Positions 9,022 to 17,227 are shown, numbered from the stretch's first letter. The stretch: DNA of 33,958 nucleotides from Planctomycetota bacterium (GCA_022705405.1 JAKJEN010000014.1:1-33958); one strand, 5' to 3'. The notes: a model not told the origin generated them from the sequence alone. A program made the numbers and translations.

Positions 9022-11241
9022 ATGAAGCCAGTTTCGATTCGTAAAACATGGATTGGGTCGGTTCTATTCGGATTGCTGTGCGTTTCGGCGGCTCCGGCCG
9101 TCACTTCCGTCATCACACGCCACGCCCAAAGCGAGGATTTTCTCAAAGGCAAACTCGAAAATCTTATGATAGATTCCGACGGAACCCTTCGGCCAGCCGG
9201 CCAAGCCGAGACTTTGATTAATCCCGAGGCCCTGGCCGGCGTCTGGACGATCAACACACTGCTGGCAGAACCGGACGGCGCTGCGATTTATCTGGGAACC
9301 AGCCCCAACGGCGATATTTTTAGATACAGCCGCAATCAACTGGAAAGGATCTATCCGGCCAGCGCCGGACCGTCCGTCGTCGGCGACCCGAACAAGGCCG
9401 CCGCTGCGCCGTTTCGCAATGAACATGTTTTTGCGTTGGCCTTTGATGCCGGAGGACGCCTTCTGGCCGGACTTAGCGGAAACGCTGCGCAGTTGATCCG
9501 ATTTGATAAAGAACCCAAACTTCTCTTTCAGTCGCAGGCCGACCGGTATATCTATGCGATTGCTGTGGACCGCGAGGAAACTCTGTATCTGGCCACCGGT
9601 CCGCGAGGACGGATTTATCGGCTGCCGCCTTTTGGCGGAGATGCCGAGGTAGTTTATGAAAGCCGGGATAAAAATATTCTTTGTCTGGCCTTTGCGGCCG
9701 ACGGTTCTTTGCTGGCCGGTACCGACACGCGCGGACTGGTCTATCAAATTGATGTCGGAGCCAAAACCGCACGCGTTCTCTACGACAGCAAACAAATGGA
9801 AATAACGGCCCTGGCAACCGATCCGCAGGGTAATCTGTATCTGGCCGCCTCCAGCGTTGCGGCGGTGGCCGGACAGATCGACTCCGCTGCTCAGGCCCTG
9901 TCTAAATCGCCGGGCCGACCGGACGCAAAGGCCGCTTCCGGCAGCGTATCCGGCGGCCGGTCTTTGACGACGGCTAACACTCCGGAGGAAGAAAAACCTT
10001 CTCGACCGGCAACTCCGCCCCCGCCGCCGCCGCCAACCGGACCGAAATCCGCCAGCAGTATTTGGCGGATTACCCCGGATGGATTTGTCACGGAACTGTT
10101 TTCCGATAAAGTTCTTTTCTATGCCCTGCTCTGGAAGGATGAAAAACTGCTGGCCGCCACCGGCAATCAGGGACGCCTTTTTGGGATCGTTCCGGACAGT
10201 GAGCAGCGCTCGATTCTTTATCAAAACAATCAGTCCGCCCAGATCACCGCCCTTTCCCCCTGCGGCAGTCAACTGCTGCTGGCGCTGTCCAATCCTCCTC
10301 AAGTGATCGGTTTGTCGGCCGAACCGGCCCGGCGCGGCATCTATACCTCCGACCTGATCGACGCCGGCCAGCCCGCGCGATGGGGAAAACTGCAAATCGA
10401 CGCCCATATCCCCAGTGGCGCATCCATCCTCTTTTCCGCCCGAAGCGGAAATGTGGACGATCCCAACGATCCGACTTTTTCTCCATGGCAGGGCGAAAAA
10501 GAATTGACCATGCCGCAGGATCTGAACTGTCCGCCGGCGCGCTACCTTCAGTATCGACTGATCTTTGACCGTGGTACTTCGGCTGCTGGACCTGTCCTGC
10601 GGGAGGCCGCAATTGCCAGCAGTGTTCCCAACCTGCCTCCTCGCGTGCAAGCCGTCCAGATTCTGCCGGTCAAGGACAAACAAAAACCCTCGGTCTTTCA
10701 GATCAGCGCTCGGGCAATCGACGAAAATAACGACACCCTTGTCTATCACTTTGATTTCCGCAGGCAGGATCGGCAAACCTGGATTCCGCTCCAAAAGGAC
10801 AGCGAAAAGCCGATGATCGAATGGGATACCCGAACCGTTGAAGACGGCCGGTATGAGATCCGCGTCACCGCCGACGACAAACGCTCCAACAGTCCCAACC
10901 AGGCCCTGACCGGTTCACGGATAAGCGATATCTTTGTCGTCGATAATACCCCTCCGGCTATCGAAGATGTGCTTCTGGAGGTTCAGGGTAAATCGCTGAG
11001 GTTGCGTTTTTCGGCCGTGGACGCGTATTCTGCCATCGGACCGGTTCAGTTTACCGTCAACAGCAAAGACGACTGGATCGGACTGCTGCCGGAGGATCTG
11101 GTGGCTGATACAACCGAAGAATGGTTCACACTGCAAATGGACGATATGAAAGACGGCGATTATGTATTGGCCCTGGCAGTCAGCGATGCACGGGGCAATA
11201 CACGATACCAGACGTTTGATTTTACGATTCCTGGAAAATGA
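9022..11241 (+). CDS. Secreted beta-propeller protein with Ig-like C-terminus
   Basis: The protein has 739 residues and a signal peptide (WIGSVLFGLLCVSAAPAVTS). AAAGGA lies upstream of ATG 9022. Repeated units with a DGxxLLAG/YLAT core (GAAIYLGTSPNGDIFRY, GGRLLAGLSG, ETLYLATGPRGRIYRL, GSLLAGTDTRGLVYQI, GNLYLAAS, EKLLAATGNQGRLFGI) indicate a propeller over about residues 70-440. It is interrupted by a low-complexity linker with a polyproline run (PPPPPPP near 335). C-terminal beta-sandwich regions follow (AIDENNDTLVYHFDF, RTVEDGRYEIRVTADD). No catalytic residues are evident. The gene is between the S55 peptidase (11-nt gap) and fumarase (4-nt overlap), suggesting co-translation. It could be a partner or substrate of the peptidase; this is inference. 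Confidence 0.8.
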   Translation: MKPVSIRKTWIGSVLFGLLCVSAAPAVTSVITRHAQSEDFLKGKLENLMIDSDGTLRPAGQAETLINPEALAGVWTINTLLAEPDGAAIYLGTSPNGDIFRYSRNQLERIYPASAGPSVVGDPNKAAAAPFRNEHVFALAFDAGGRLLAGLSGNAAQLIRFDKEPKLLFQSQADRYIYAIAVDREETLYLATGPRGRIYRLPPFGGDAEVVYESRDKNILCLAFAADGSLLAGTDTRGLVYQIDVGAKTARVLYDSKQMEITALATDPQGNLYLAASSVAAVAGQIDSAAQALSKSPGRPDAKAASGSVSGGRSLTTANTPEEEKPSRPATPPPPPPPTGPKSASSIWRITPDGFVTELFSDKVLFYALLWKDEKLLAATGNQGRLFGIVPDSEQRSILYQNNQSAQITALSPCGSQLLLALSNPPQVIGLSAEPARRGIYTSDLIDAGQPARWGKLQIDAHIPSGASILFSARSGNVDDPNDPTFSPWQGEKELTMPQDLNCPPARYLQYRLIFDRGTSAAGPVLREAAIASSVPNLPPRVQAVQILPVKDKQKPSVFQISARAIDENNDTLVYHFDFRRQDRQTWIPLQKDSEKPMIEWDTRTVEDGRYEIRVTADDKRSNSPNQALTGSRISDIFVVDNTPPAIEDVLLEVQGKSLRLRFSAVDAYSAIGPVQFTVNSKDDWIGLLPEDLVADTTEEWFTLQMDDMKDGDYVLALAVSDARGNTRYQTFDFTIPGK

Positions 11242-12110
11242 GCCGTATGCGGACAATTGCCTTCCAAAAAATTGTCAATGCGGTTGCCGATCTGTGTATC
11301 CGGGCCGCCTATGAACTGCCTCAGGATGTTCAGGACGCGGTACGCAAAGCTCTGCAGGTTGAATCCCATCCCGGCGCACGCAAGATTCTTGAGCAGCTGC
11401 TGGATAATGCGCGCCTGGCATCCGAGCAGCGCATTCCCCTATGTCAGGATACCGGCCTGACGGTTGTATTTGTTGAACTGGGGCGGGAGGTTTTGGTTCG
11501 CCCGCCCAAAGACAGGCCTAATCTGACGCTCATCGACGCCATTCAGGAAGGTACGGCCAGAGGATACGAGGAAGGTTTCCTTCGCAAAAGCATTGTGGCC
11601 GAACCTCTCTACCAGCGTCTCAATACACAAACCAATACGCCGGCGGTGGTGCATGTGTCGATTGTCCGAGGAAAACGGCTGGGCTTGACTGTCATGCTCA
11701 AAGGCGGCGGCTGCGAAAACAAAAGCCGGTTCAACATGTTTAATCCGACCGAGACTCGGCAAAACGTCAGCCGCTGGATCGTTGAGACAGTTAAAAACGC
11801 CGGCGCCAATGCCTGCCCGCCGTTTGTTGTGGGGGTTGGTCTGGGAGGCGATTTTGAATCCTGCTGCCTGCTCAGCAAAAAAGCCCTTCTGCGTCAAATT
11901 GGAACCTTTCATCCGCTCCCGTTTTACGCCGATATGGAAAAGGATCTGCTGCTGCAGATCAATGCCGCCGGTTCCGGGCCGCAGGGACTGGGCGGCGATA
12001 CCGCCGCACTGGCTGTACACATTGAAACAGCTCCCTGCCATATTGCCTCGCTTCCGGCAGCGGTCAATATCGAATGCCATTCCCACCGGCATAAATCGAT
12101 GGAACTTTAA
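11238..12110 (+). CDS. fumA: Fumarate hydratase class I, alpha subunit
   Basis: This is the iron-sulfur (class I) fumarase/tartrate dehydratase alpha-type subunit, which hydrates fumarate to malate with a beta partner. The 290 residues match the family. The three expected [4Fe-4S] cysteines are present: C69 in PLCQDTG, C193 in ACPPFVVG and C280 in NIECHSHRH. A GGGCENKS motif lies at 156-163. The start ATG 11238 overlaps the preceding stop (ATGA); an in-frame ATG at 11247 is also possible. The beta subunit is not next to it in this window, so it must be encoded elsewhere. The coupling to two secreted proteins is odd for a cytoplasmic TCA-cycle enzyme. Confidence 0.9.
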   Translation: MSRMRTIAFQKIVNAVADLCIRAAYELPQDVQDAVRKALQVESHPGARKILEQLLDNARLASEQRIPLCQDTGLTVVFVELGREVLVRPPKDRPNLTLIDAIQEGTARGYEEGFLRKSIVAEPLYQRLNTQTNTPAVVHVSIVRGKRLGLTVMLKGGGCENKSRFNMFNPTETRQNVSRWIVETVKNAGANACPPFVVGVGLGGDFESCCLLSKKALLRQIGTFHPLPFYADMEKDLLLQINAAGSGPQGLGGDTAALAVHIETAPCHIASLPAAVNIECHSHRHKSMEL

Positions 12111-12128
12111 GCCGCCCCCGAAAATGGA

Positions 12129-13214
12129 CTACTCTTTCAGCGCCGCCAGAATCCGGTCGGTGTCAATATATTCGTCCACCAATTGATGCAGACGATAAAT
12201 TTTGTCGGTATCGTACGAGCGAATCTTAAAGCCCAGATCCTTCATGCGGGCGCTGACGGTAAAGGTATCGTCGTCGCTTAGCAGTACCGGAATCTGACTG
12301 GAACGAAGCAGCGGTTCAATGGCCGGATGCGGCTCAAAGCCGCCGGTCAGGATCATGCCGCCGTTTTTGTCGGTGTAGCGGGACAGCAAAAGAATGGTGA
12401 TCAGGATGTTGTCCACCCGGTCGCCGGGGATGATGACCAGCGTATTGTCCACGATATGCTTGAATACGTGCTGGGGTTCCATCGCTGCGATGACGGTATG
12501 GTTGATCCGATTGCTCAGCGCATCGGTCCCGCACAGAATTTTATAGCTGAATTCTTCGGCCACCTGGCCTACGGTAAACTCTGCCAGACTCGGATCGTAC
12601 GGCACGGCCCCAACCAGTTCGGTACCCAGTAATCGCAGTCCCTTGGCGGCAGTTTCCTTGATCTTGTCATATTTTTCAGGCAGAACTTTGTTGAGGATAA
12701 TCCCAAGCACCTCTACCTGATATTCGCGAAACAGCGCCAGACTGACGGCGATTTCATCAATAGGCCGGCCGATCCCTCCGGCCGTCACAATCACCACCTT
12801 CGCCCCGAGCAACTGAGCTACGCGGGCGTTGGACAGCCCAAAGCAGCTGCCGACTCCGGCATGGCCGGTCCCTTCGTAGATAATCATCGGATGCGACCGG
12901 CGCAGCTGGACATCCACATCCAGAATCTTTTTTTCCAACGGTCCCACGTCCGGATTTTCTATGAATTTTTTGGTAAATCCTTTTTCGATGGCAATTGGGC
13001 TGAGAAGATACGGTTCATCAGTCAGGTGAAAGACCTGATGCATCAGCACCCCGTCTTCGTCGATGTTTTTGTCCTGGTAGCGGACATAGTGCTGCCCGAC
13101 CGGCTTGCAGTAGCCCGGTTTGAGGCCGCGATCGCGCAGGATCTGCATCAGACCCAAACTGATCGAGGTCTTGCCGCTGTCTTGCAGAGTGGCTCCAATG
13201 TAAATCGGTTTCAT
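12129..13214 (-). CDS. BioD-like P-loop ATPase with DRTGG domain
   Basis: The protein has 361 residues. The N-terminal half is a dethiobiotin-synthetase-like P-loop NTPase: the P-loop GATLQDSGKTS (residues 7-17), MIIYEGTGHAGVGSCFGLSNA, and KVVIVTAGGIGRPIDE. The C-terminal half (about 215-340) is a DRTGG domain (VIIPGDRVDNILITIL, GGMILTGGFEPHP). This is the arrangement found at the N-terminus of long phosphate acetyltransferases, but the catalytic Pta domain is absent. Free-standing proteins of this sort are thought to be regulatory or sensory; the exact role is unknown. It is convergent with fumarase (18-nt gap). No strong ribosome-binding site precedes ATG 13214. Confidence 0.82.
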   Translation of the reverse strand: MKPIYIGATLQDSGKTSISLGLMQILRDRGLKPGYCKPVGQHYVRYQDKNIDEDGVLMHQVFHLTDEPYLLSPIAIEKGFTKKFIENPDVGPLEKKILDVDVQLRRSHPMIIYEGTGHAGVGSCFGLSNARVAQLLGAKVVIVTAGGIGRPIDEIAVSLALFREYQVEVLGIILNKVLPEKYDKIKETAAKGLRLLGTELVGAVPYDPSLAEFTVGQVAEEFSYKILCGTDALSNRINHTVIAAMEPQHVFKHIVDNTLVIIPGDRVDNILITILLLSRYTDKNGGMILTGGFEPHPAIEPLLRSSQIPVLLSDDDTFTVSARMKDLGFKIRSYDTDKIYRLHQLVDEYIDTDRILAALKE

Positions 13215-13599
13215 AGATTTTCACGCTTATCGGGGTTTACAATCAGATTCAAAGTATATCGATTTATCGTTGTGATGCCACACAAAAGAGACGATCCGAT
13301 CGATTTAACGGCTTTCCTGTTGTGCCTTCCTTGTTGTCGATAGATATCTCTGTTGAACTATTGTTCGGATTCAAAGCCAGCCCGTCAACTCAGCAATATT
13401 GTCTACTTCAAAATTTGACTATACTTGTACCTTTTCGGGTATCGAACTGAAATTTTTTATCTTATAACTATTTAAAACATAAATAGTTATAAAAAACATA
13501 AAAATATTTAAAAAAAATTTAAAACATCTTTTGAGAGAATGACTAAGATATGTTATTATTATTATATCATTATTCCGACTGATTTTATGAGAATTAAAA
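13215..13599. other. Divergent AT-rich control region upstream of sulfur cluster
   Basis: This 385-bp region lies between the divergently transcribed BioD-like and Rrf2 genes. Its right half (about 13400-13600) is very AT-rich, unlike the rest of the window. It contains a long perfect inverted repeat (13462-13492) and three copies of AAAACAT (13474-13480, 13493-13499, 13521-13527). It also has promoter-like pieces, including TTGTCT at 13399 with TATACT at 13420 (15-bp spacing). I see no small gene or RNA with confidence. It is the natural place for a regulator binding site. Confidence 0.5.
13462..13492. promoter_or_regulatory. Perfect 12-bp inverted repeat, putative Rrf2 operator
   Basis: The arms TTATAACTATTT (13462-13473) and AAATAGTTATAA (13481-13492) are exact reverse complements with a 7-nt centre. 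A symmetric AT-rich site about 108 bp upstream of an Rrf2-family regulator gene suits an autoregulatory operator. It lacks a following T-tract and is too AT-rich for a strong terminator. Confidence 0.5.
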
Positions 13600-14067
13600 A
13601 TGAATCAAAACTTTGAGTACTTTCAGATTTCACAAAAAAGCCGTTATGCCATACGGGCTTTACTTCAACTGGCCCTTCTGGACAGCCGAGAACCGGTCGG
13701 CGTTAAAAAACTTGCTGATGCACAGGATATTCCATCACGATTTCTGGAAGTCATCCTCAGTGAACTTAGGCAGGGAGGGTTTGTTCTGTCTGTACGAGGA
13801 AAACGCGGCGGCTATATGCTTGCCCACCAGCCGAGGCAAATTACCATTGGCCAAATCATTCGTTTTGTTGAATCGGTACAAAACAAGCAGTTTTCTTGCG
13901 ATGGAATTTTCTCGCAACGAATCAAAGCCGGAGATTTCAGTGAAAATTGGCTTTTCAATCAAATTAACGGCGCTATTTCAGAGATCCTCGACGGCGTAAC
14001 ACTCGAGGAGTTGATTCGAAAAGAATCGGCCCATAAGGCTGCTTACGTGGAAAACTATGTAATTTAA
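13600..14067 (+). CDS. Rrf2 family transcriptional regulator, CymR-like
   Basis: The 155 residues fit the Rrf2 family. The winged helix-turn-helix occupies about residues 12-75 (KSRYAIRALLQLAL, IPSRFLEVILSELRQGG, wing VRGKRGGYMLA), followed by the dimerisation helix. Iron-sulfur members such as IscR and NsrR need three clustered cysteines; here only C100 is present, so it probably binds no cluster and resembles CymR, the cysteine-metabolism repressor. It directly precedes sulfate-reduction genes, which supports control of sulfur assimilation. The operator candidate at 13462-13492 suggests autoregulation. ATG 13600 has only a weak GAGA-type ribosome site. The family is secure; the signal sensed is inferred. 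Confidence 0.88.
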   Translation: MNQNFEYFQISQKSRYAIRALLQLALLDSREPVGVKKLADAQDIPSRFLEVILSELRQGGFVLSVRGKRGGYMLAHQPRQITIGQIIRFVESVQNKQFSCDGIFSQRIKAGDFSENWLFNQINGAISEILDGVTLEELIRKESAHKAAYVENYVI

Positions 14068-14121
14068 TTTTTTTGAATATATATCCTACTGTTGCCACGG
14101 GAATACAAGTAATCAAAAATT

Positions 14122-14343
14122 ATGGAAAGCCATTTAAGAAGCATATTTAAGGCGCTCAGTTGGCGGGCCAGCGGAACGGTAGTCACCTTTTTGATCGCCT
14201 GGCTGATTCTCGGTCAGGTTCAGGATGCCGTCAAGATCGGGGCTTTTGATACATTGATGAAGATCGGGGTGTTTTATTTTCATGAACGGCTTTGGAATCG
14301 TCTTCAGTTCGGCAAGCTCAAGCCGCCTGATTATCAAATTTAA
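14122..14343 (+). CDS. DUF2061 small membrane protein
   Basis: The 73 residues match the DUF2061 family: SIFKALSWRASGTVVTFLIAWLI, then a second hydrophobic stretch (AFDTLMKIGVFYFHERLWNRL). Two membrane helices are likely. Members of this family are often found next to, or fused with, sulfate-activation and sulfate-reduction genes, which matches its place between the Rrf2 regulator (54-nt gap) and the APS/PAPS reductase (39-nt gap). The molecular function is unknown; a role in sulfate or sulfite transport is a guess from context. Confidence 0.82.
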   Translation: MESHLRSIFKALSWRASGTVVTFLIAWLILGQVQDAVKIGAFDTLMKIGVFYFHERLWNRLQFGKLKPPDYQI

Positions 14344-14382
14344 GAGCAAGAAAAATACATTATATCCTTTGATGGAGGTACT

Positions 14383-15105
14383 ATGCTGAAAAATTATGCT
14401 CAGACAAACGTAAAAGAACTGGTTGAAGAACTTAATTTCGCCGAGAAAGTGGACCGATCTCTTACTTTGATCGAAGAGGCCTGGAAGGAATACGGCCGCC
14501 GACTTGTGGTTGCCAACAGTCTCGGAAAAGATTCGGTGGTTGTCTGGCATCTGGCCAAACAGGTCAGCCCTGATATCCCCGGCTTTATTGTCACTACGCG
14601 CTACAAACCCAAGGAGACCATTCAGTTTATGAATGAGCAGGCAGCGAAATACCCGGAACTGAAGATCTATAAAAACGATGTTCAGATCCCTGACAATCTT
14701 TATAAAACCCATCCCGACCGATGCTGCGATCTGTTGAAGGTTGATCCCACTCGCCGGGCGATTGAGGAAATGGATGTGGCCTGCTGGGTGACCGGCCTTC
14801 GCTGCACCGAAGGGCGAACCCGTACAGATTTTCAGGAAGTGGAAGAACGCGACGAAGGTCTGATCAAGCTTAATCCTGTTCTTATCTGGTATGAGCGGGA
14901 GATCTGGCAATATCTGGCTTTGTATCAGGTTCCCGTGAATCCTTTATATGCCAAAGGATATCGCTCTCTCGGCTGTGCGCCGTGCACCCAGATTGCTCAG
15001 GGAGCCGATGAGCGGGCGGGTCGCTGGATCGGTACCAGCAAATGCGGCGGAGAGTGCGGGATCCATACGCGGCCTCTGCGAGCGCCTGCCGGAGTAAAGG
15101 TATGA
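14383..15105 (+). CDS. cysH: Assimilatory APS/PAPS reductase, Fe-S type
   Basis: The enzyme reduces activated sulfate (APS or PAPS) to sulfite, using thioredoxin-type thiols. It has 240 residues. The PP-loop-type motif NSLGKDS lies at 45-51. A [4Fe-4S] motif is present as C114-C115 and C198-x2-C201, and the catalytic cysteine is in ECGIH (C225). The cluster cysteines indicate an APS-using enzyme rather than the cluster-free PAPS type. GGAGG sits just ahead of ATG 14383. It overlaps the sulfite reductase gene by ATGA, so the two consecutive steps are translated together. ATP sulfurylase is not in the window. Confidence 0.93.
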   Translation: MLKNYAQTNVKELVEELNFAEKVDRSLTLIEEAWKEYGRRLVVANSLGKDSVVVWHLAKQVSPDIPGFIVTTRYKPKETIQFMNEQAAKYPELKIYKNDVQIPDNLYKTHPDRCCDLLKVDPTRRAIEEMDVACWVTGLRCTEGRTRTDFQEVEERDEGLIKLNPVLIWYEREIWQYLALYQVPVNPLYAKGYRSLGCAPCTQIAQGADERAGRWIGTSKCGGECGIHTRPLRAPAGVKV

Positions 15106-16469
15106 CCGCTCAGACAAGACCAGCCGACCCGGTCCTTGCAGAGCCCCTTCCTTCTCTATCGCCTGCACGGCAGCTGGGCAGTTATGCCCAAAAGCAAGAG
15201 GGGCTGATGATGCAGCGAATTCCTCTGTTGGCCGGCCGGGTCGGCTGGAGCCAGTGGCGCACCATAGCGGAGCTGGCTGTTCGATACACACACTCTGCGC
15301 CGCTGCATCTGACTACGCGGCAGGATATCGAGTTGCATAATCTGCCGCGAGCGTCCGTATCCGCACTCTACCAGGAATTGCTCCAGGTCGGGATCAGTAC
15401 CTTTGGGGCCTGCGGCGATACAATCCGAAATATCACGGTAAATCCGGCCTGCGAGTTTGATCCTCAGGATTTTGATCTGCTGCCGCTGGCTCGACTGGTC
15501 AAAGACTATTTGCAGGAATGGGCAGCCGGCGGCGCTTTGCCCCGTAAATTCAAGGTCAGTTTTTCCGGCTGCAGGGATAACCACGCCTGCCCTTTCATCA
15601 GCGATCTTGGATTTGTCTGTCGTGCGGACGGGTTTTTTCAGGCCGTCGGGGCCGGATCGCTGGGCAGTCGGCCGCAGACAGGAATCTTTCTTTATGAAAA
15701 ATTATCGCCCGAACAGATTCTGCCCCTTTGTAAAGCGGCAATTGAAATGTTTGTCGAACTGGGCGACCGGCAAAACCGCCAAAAGGCCCGTCTGCGCCAT
15801 ATACGCCAGCGTCTGGGAGACCAGACTTTTAAGGAACAGTTAGAAAAGCGATTTCAAATCGCCCGACAGCGGCCCTGGCCGAAGGTCATCCTTTCTCGCG
15901 GACGTTCGGACTGCCGACGGCTTTATACATTACAAATCCCCGCAGGAGACTTGGCTCCTCATCTGGCCCTTGAACTGGCGCAAGCGGCTCAGGGGCAGGA
16001 CGCCTATCTTCGAATCAATCAGTCTCATGGGCTGGAACTGTACGGACCTCGGCTGTTTGCTTTGCCGAATGCATTGCTTGCGTTTGCGGATCTGCCTTGT
16101 GTAGTCGCCTGTCCGGGCGCTGCCGTTTGCCCAAGGGCCCTGGTCCACACAAAAGAGGCGGCCGTTCAGATCCAGAGGATGCAGGGTATCAATATAAGCG
16201 GAAAAAAAATTGCGCTGTCCGGCTGTCCCAACGGCTGTGCACAAAGCGCTGCGGCCGATATCGGCCTGATCGGGCGAATCAAAACAATCGATGGGCAAAA
16301 GAAGGAATGCTTCGACGTCTATCTGGGCGGAGAGAACGGACAAACCGATAAATTGGCGGAGTATGTTCAAACAGTTCCAGCCGAGCGGTTATCCCGCTGG
16401 TTTTTGGAAAGAACAGAAACAGTCAATGCCCAAAGTTATTCGGTAAATCCCGGCATTAGTTCCGGGTGA
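15102..16469 (+). CDS. Siroheme nitrite/sulfite reductase, hemoprotein
   Basis: The enzyme reduces sulfite to sulfide (six electrons) in cysteine synthesis; nitrite is the alternative substrate. ATG 15102 is chosen because it overlaps the cysH stop (ATGA), giving 455 residues; an in-frame ATG at 15042 would lie inside cysH. The [4Fe-4S]-siroheme cysteines are C337-x5-C343 (ACPGAAVCPRAL) and C375-x3-C379 (SGCPNGCAQ). Siroheme-contact motifs TTRQDIELHN (71-80) and CGDTIRN (104-110) are present. It is shorter than CysI (about 570) and close to ferredoxin-type or small assimilatory reductases. Its 3' end overlaps the convergent gene by 34 nt. Sulfite is favoured because of the cysH partner. Confidence 0.9.
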   Translation: MTAQTRPADPVLAEPLPSLSPARQLGSYAQKQEGLMMQRIPLLAGRVGWSQWRTIAELAVRYTHSAPLHLTTRQDIELHNLPRASVSALYQELLQVGISTFGACGDTIRNITVNPACEFDPQDFDLLPLARLVKDYLQEWAAGGALPRKFKVSFSGCRDNHACPFISDLGFVCRADGFFQAVGAGSLGSRPQTGIFLYEKLSPEQILPLCKAAIEMFVELGDRQNRQKARLRHIRQRLGDQTFKEQLEKRFQIARQRPWPKVILSRGRSDCRRLYTLQIPAGDLAPHLALELAQAAQGQDAYLRINQSHGLELYGPRLFALPNALLAFADLPCVVACPGAAVCPRALVHTKEAAVQIQRMQGINISGKKIALSGCPNGCAQSAAADIGLIGRIKTIDGQKKECFDVYLGGENGQTDKLAEYVQTVPAERLSRWFLERTETVNAQSYSVNPGISSG

Positions 16470-17065
16470 TCCAGCTGGCTGAGCGTCTGGCGGATAAACT
16501 CTTTCCAGTGCGGCAGGCGGTGCATTCTTCGCTGGAGGATGATATTGCGCAATGTGCGATAACTCATACACCACATCCGGGTCTGAAGAAATCCTTCCGG
16601 CAGGCGTTTTTTTACGCCGACAAGATCCTTTCTTTCGGCCGCCCGATAAATCTCTTTTAAGGTATCCAGCGAACAGCTGTCCGGTTCGAAGTTCTGCTGA
16701 AGAAAAGTTTGCATCGAGGCCGGATCCTCCGGATTCACCGCCAGCAGTTCGCCGGTCAGCGTGTGCATGGTACTTTCGGATTGTTTGGTCGAGAGACGAA
16801 ATGTGTCGGCCTCCTGCCACCAGTATCGCGGAGCGCGAACATCCAGCCAGACAATGATGCTTTCAAGGAATTTATTGTGCCCGCCGTCTTTATCCGAAAG
16901 CCGTTCGGCCACAATCCCCATCTTCTGCAGACTTTGCTTTTTGTTGTGAGCCAGCCCGGTCAGGGCCGCTTCATAGCCGGATTCATTGGCTTTTTCAACC
17001 CGAATATAAAAGGCAGCTCTCTGCTGCACCTCTGCCGGCCTGTTTTTTTCTACAGCTGTTTCCAT
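16436..17065 (-). CDS. Divergent ThyX-like protein, function unproven
   Basis: This 209-residue protein is not recognised with certainty. Its C-terminal part (LPEGFLQTRMWCMSYRTL, then LRNIILQRRMHRLPHWKEF) follows the pattern of flavin-dependent thymidylate synthase ThyX, where LP..T is followed by an N/S-RSL helix and an lR...Q.E segment. The region APRYWWQEADTF and RLSTKQSESTMH (about 78-101) sits where ThyX has RHRxxSxNxxS, but the canonical motif is not kept. Phage-type ThyX relatives with a STMH ending have this look. It may therefore be a non-canonical or non-catalytic relative. GGAGGG directly abuts ATG 17065, unusually close for a ribosome site. It overlaps the sulfite reductase end convergently by 34 nt. 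Confidence 0.7.
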   Translation of the reverse strand: METAVEKNRPAEVQQRAAFYIRVEKANESGYEAALTGLAHNKKQSLQKMGIVAERLSDKDGGHNKFLESIIVWLDVRAPRYWWQEADTFRLSTKQSESTMHTLTGELLAVNPEDPASMQTFLQQNFEPDSCSLDTLKEIYRAAERKDLVGVKKRLPEGFLQTRMWCMSYRTLRNIILQRRMHRLPHWKEFIRQTLSQLDHPELMPGFTE

Positions 17066-17191
17066 CCCTCCGGTTCCGTCTTAAAGGTTTTCCACTTTCT
17101 ATATTCCACAACGCCGAAAAAGGCAAGAAAATTGTTCGCCTCTTATCCTTCGATCTTGCTCAACTGACAAGCAGCATGAATCTCTGAACGT

Positions 17192-17227
17192 TTTAGTCGG
17201 GTTTTTATCTGCGCAAAAACGACTAAA
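17192..17227. repeat. Imperfect inverted repeat, possible weak terminator
   Basis: TTTAGTCG (17192-17199) pairs with CGACTAAA (17220-17227), and TTTTT (17202-17206) with AAAAA (17215-17219), leaving a 2-nt bulge and an 8-nt loop. On the plus strand it is followed by CTTTTTT. It lies about 50 nt beyond the end of the minus-strand HAD gene, but on that strand there is no T-tract, so a terminator role is uncertain. Confidence 0.3.

Noticed and set aside
9064-10794. Long minus-strand open frame (576 codons) opposite the propeller gene
   Set aside because: It is a shadow frame of a GC-rich gene; its translation is Arg/Gly/Gln-rich, with no signal or domain, while the plus strand has clear propeller repeats and a signal peptide.
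15042-15101. Upstream start for the sulfite reductase
   Set aside because: It lies inside cysH and gives an Arg/Ser-rich stretch; the ATGA overlap start at 15102 is typical of this window.
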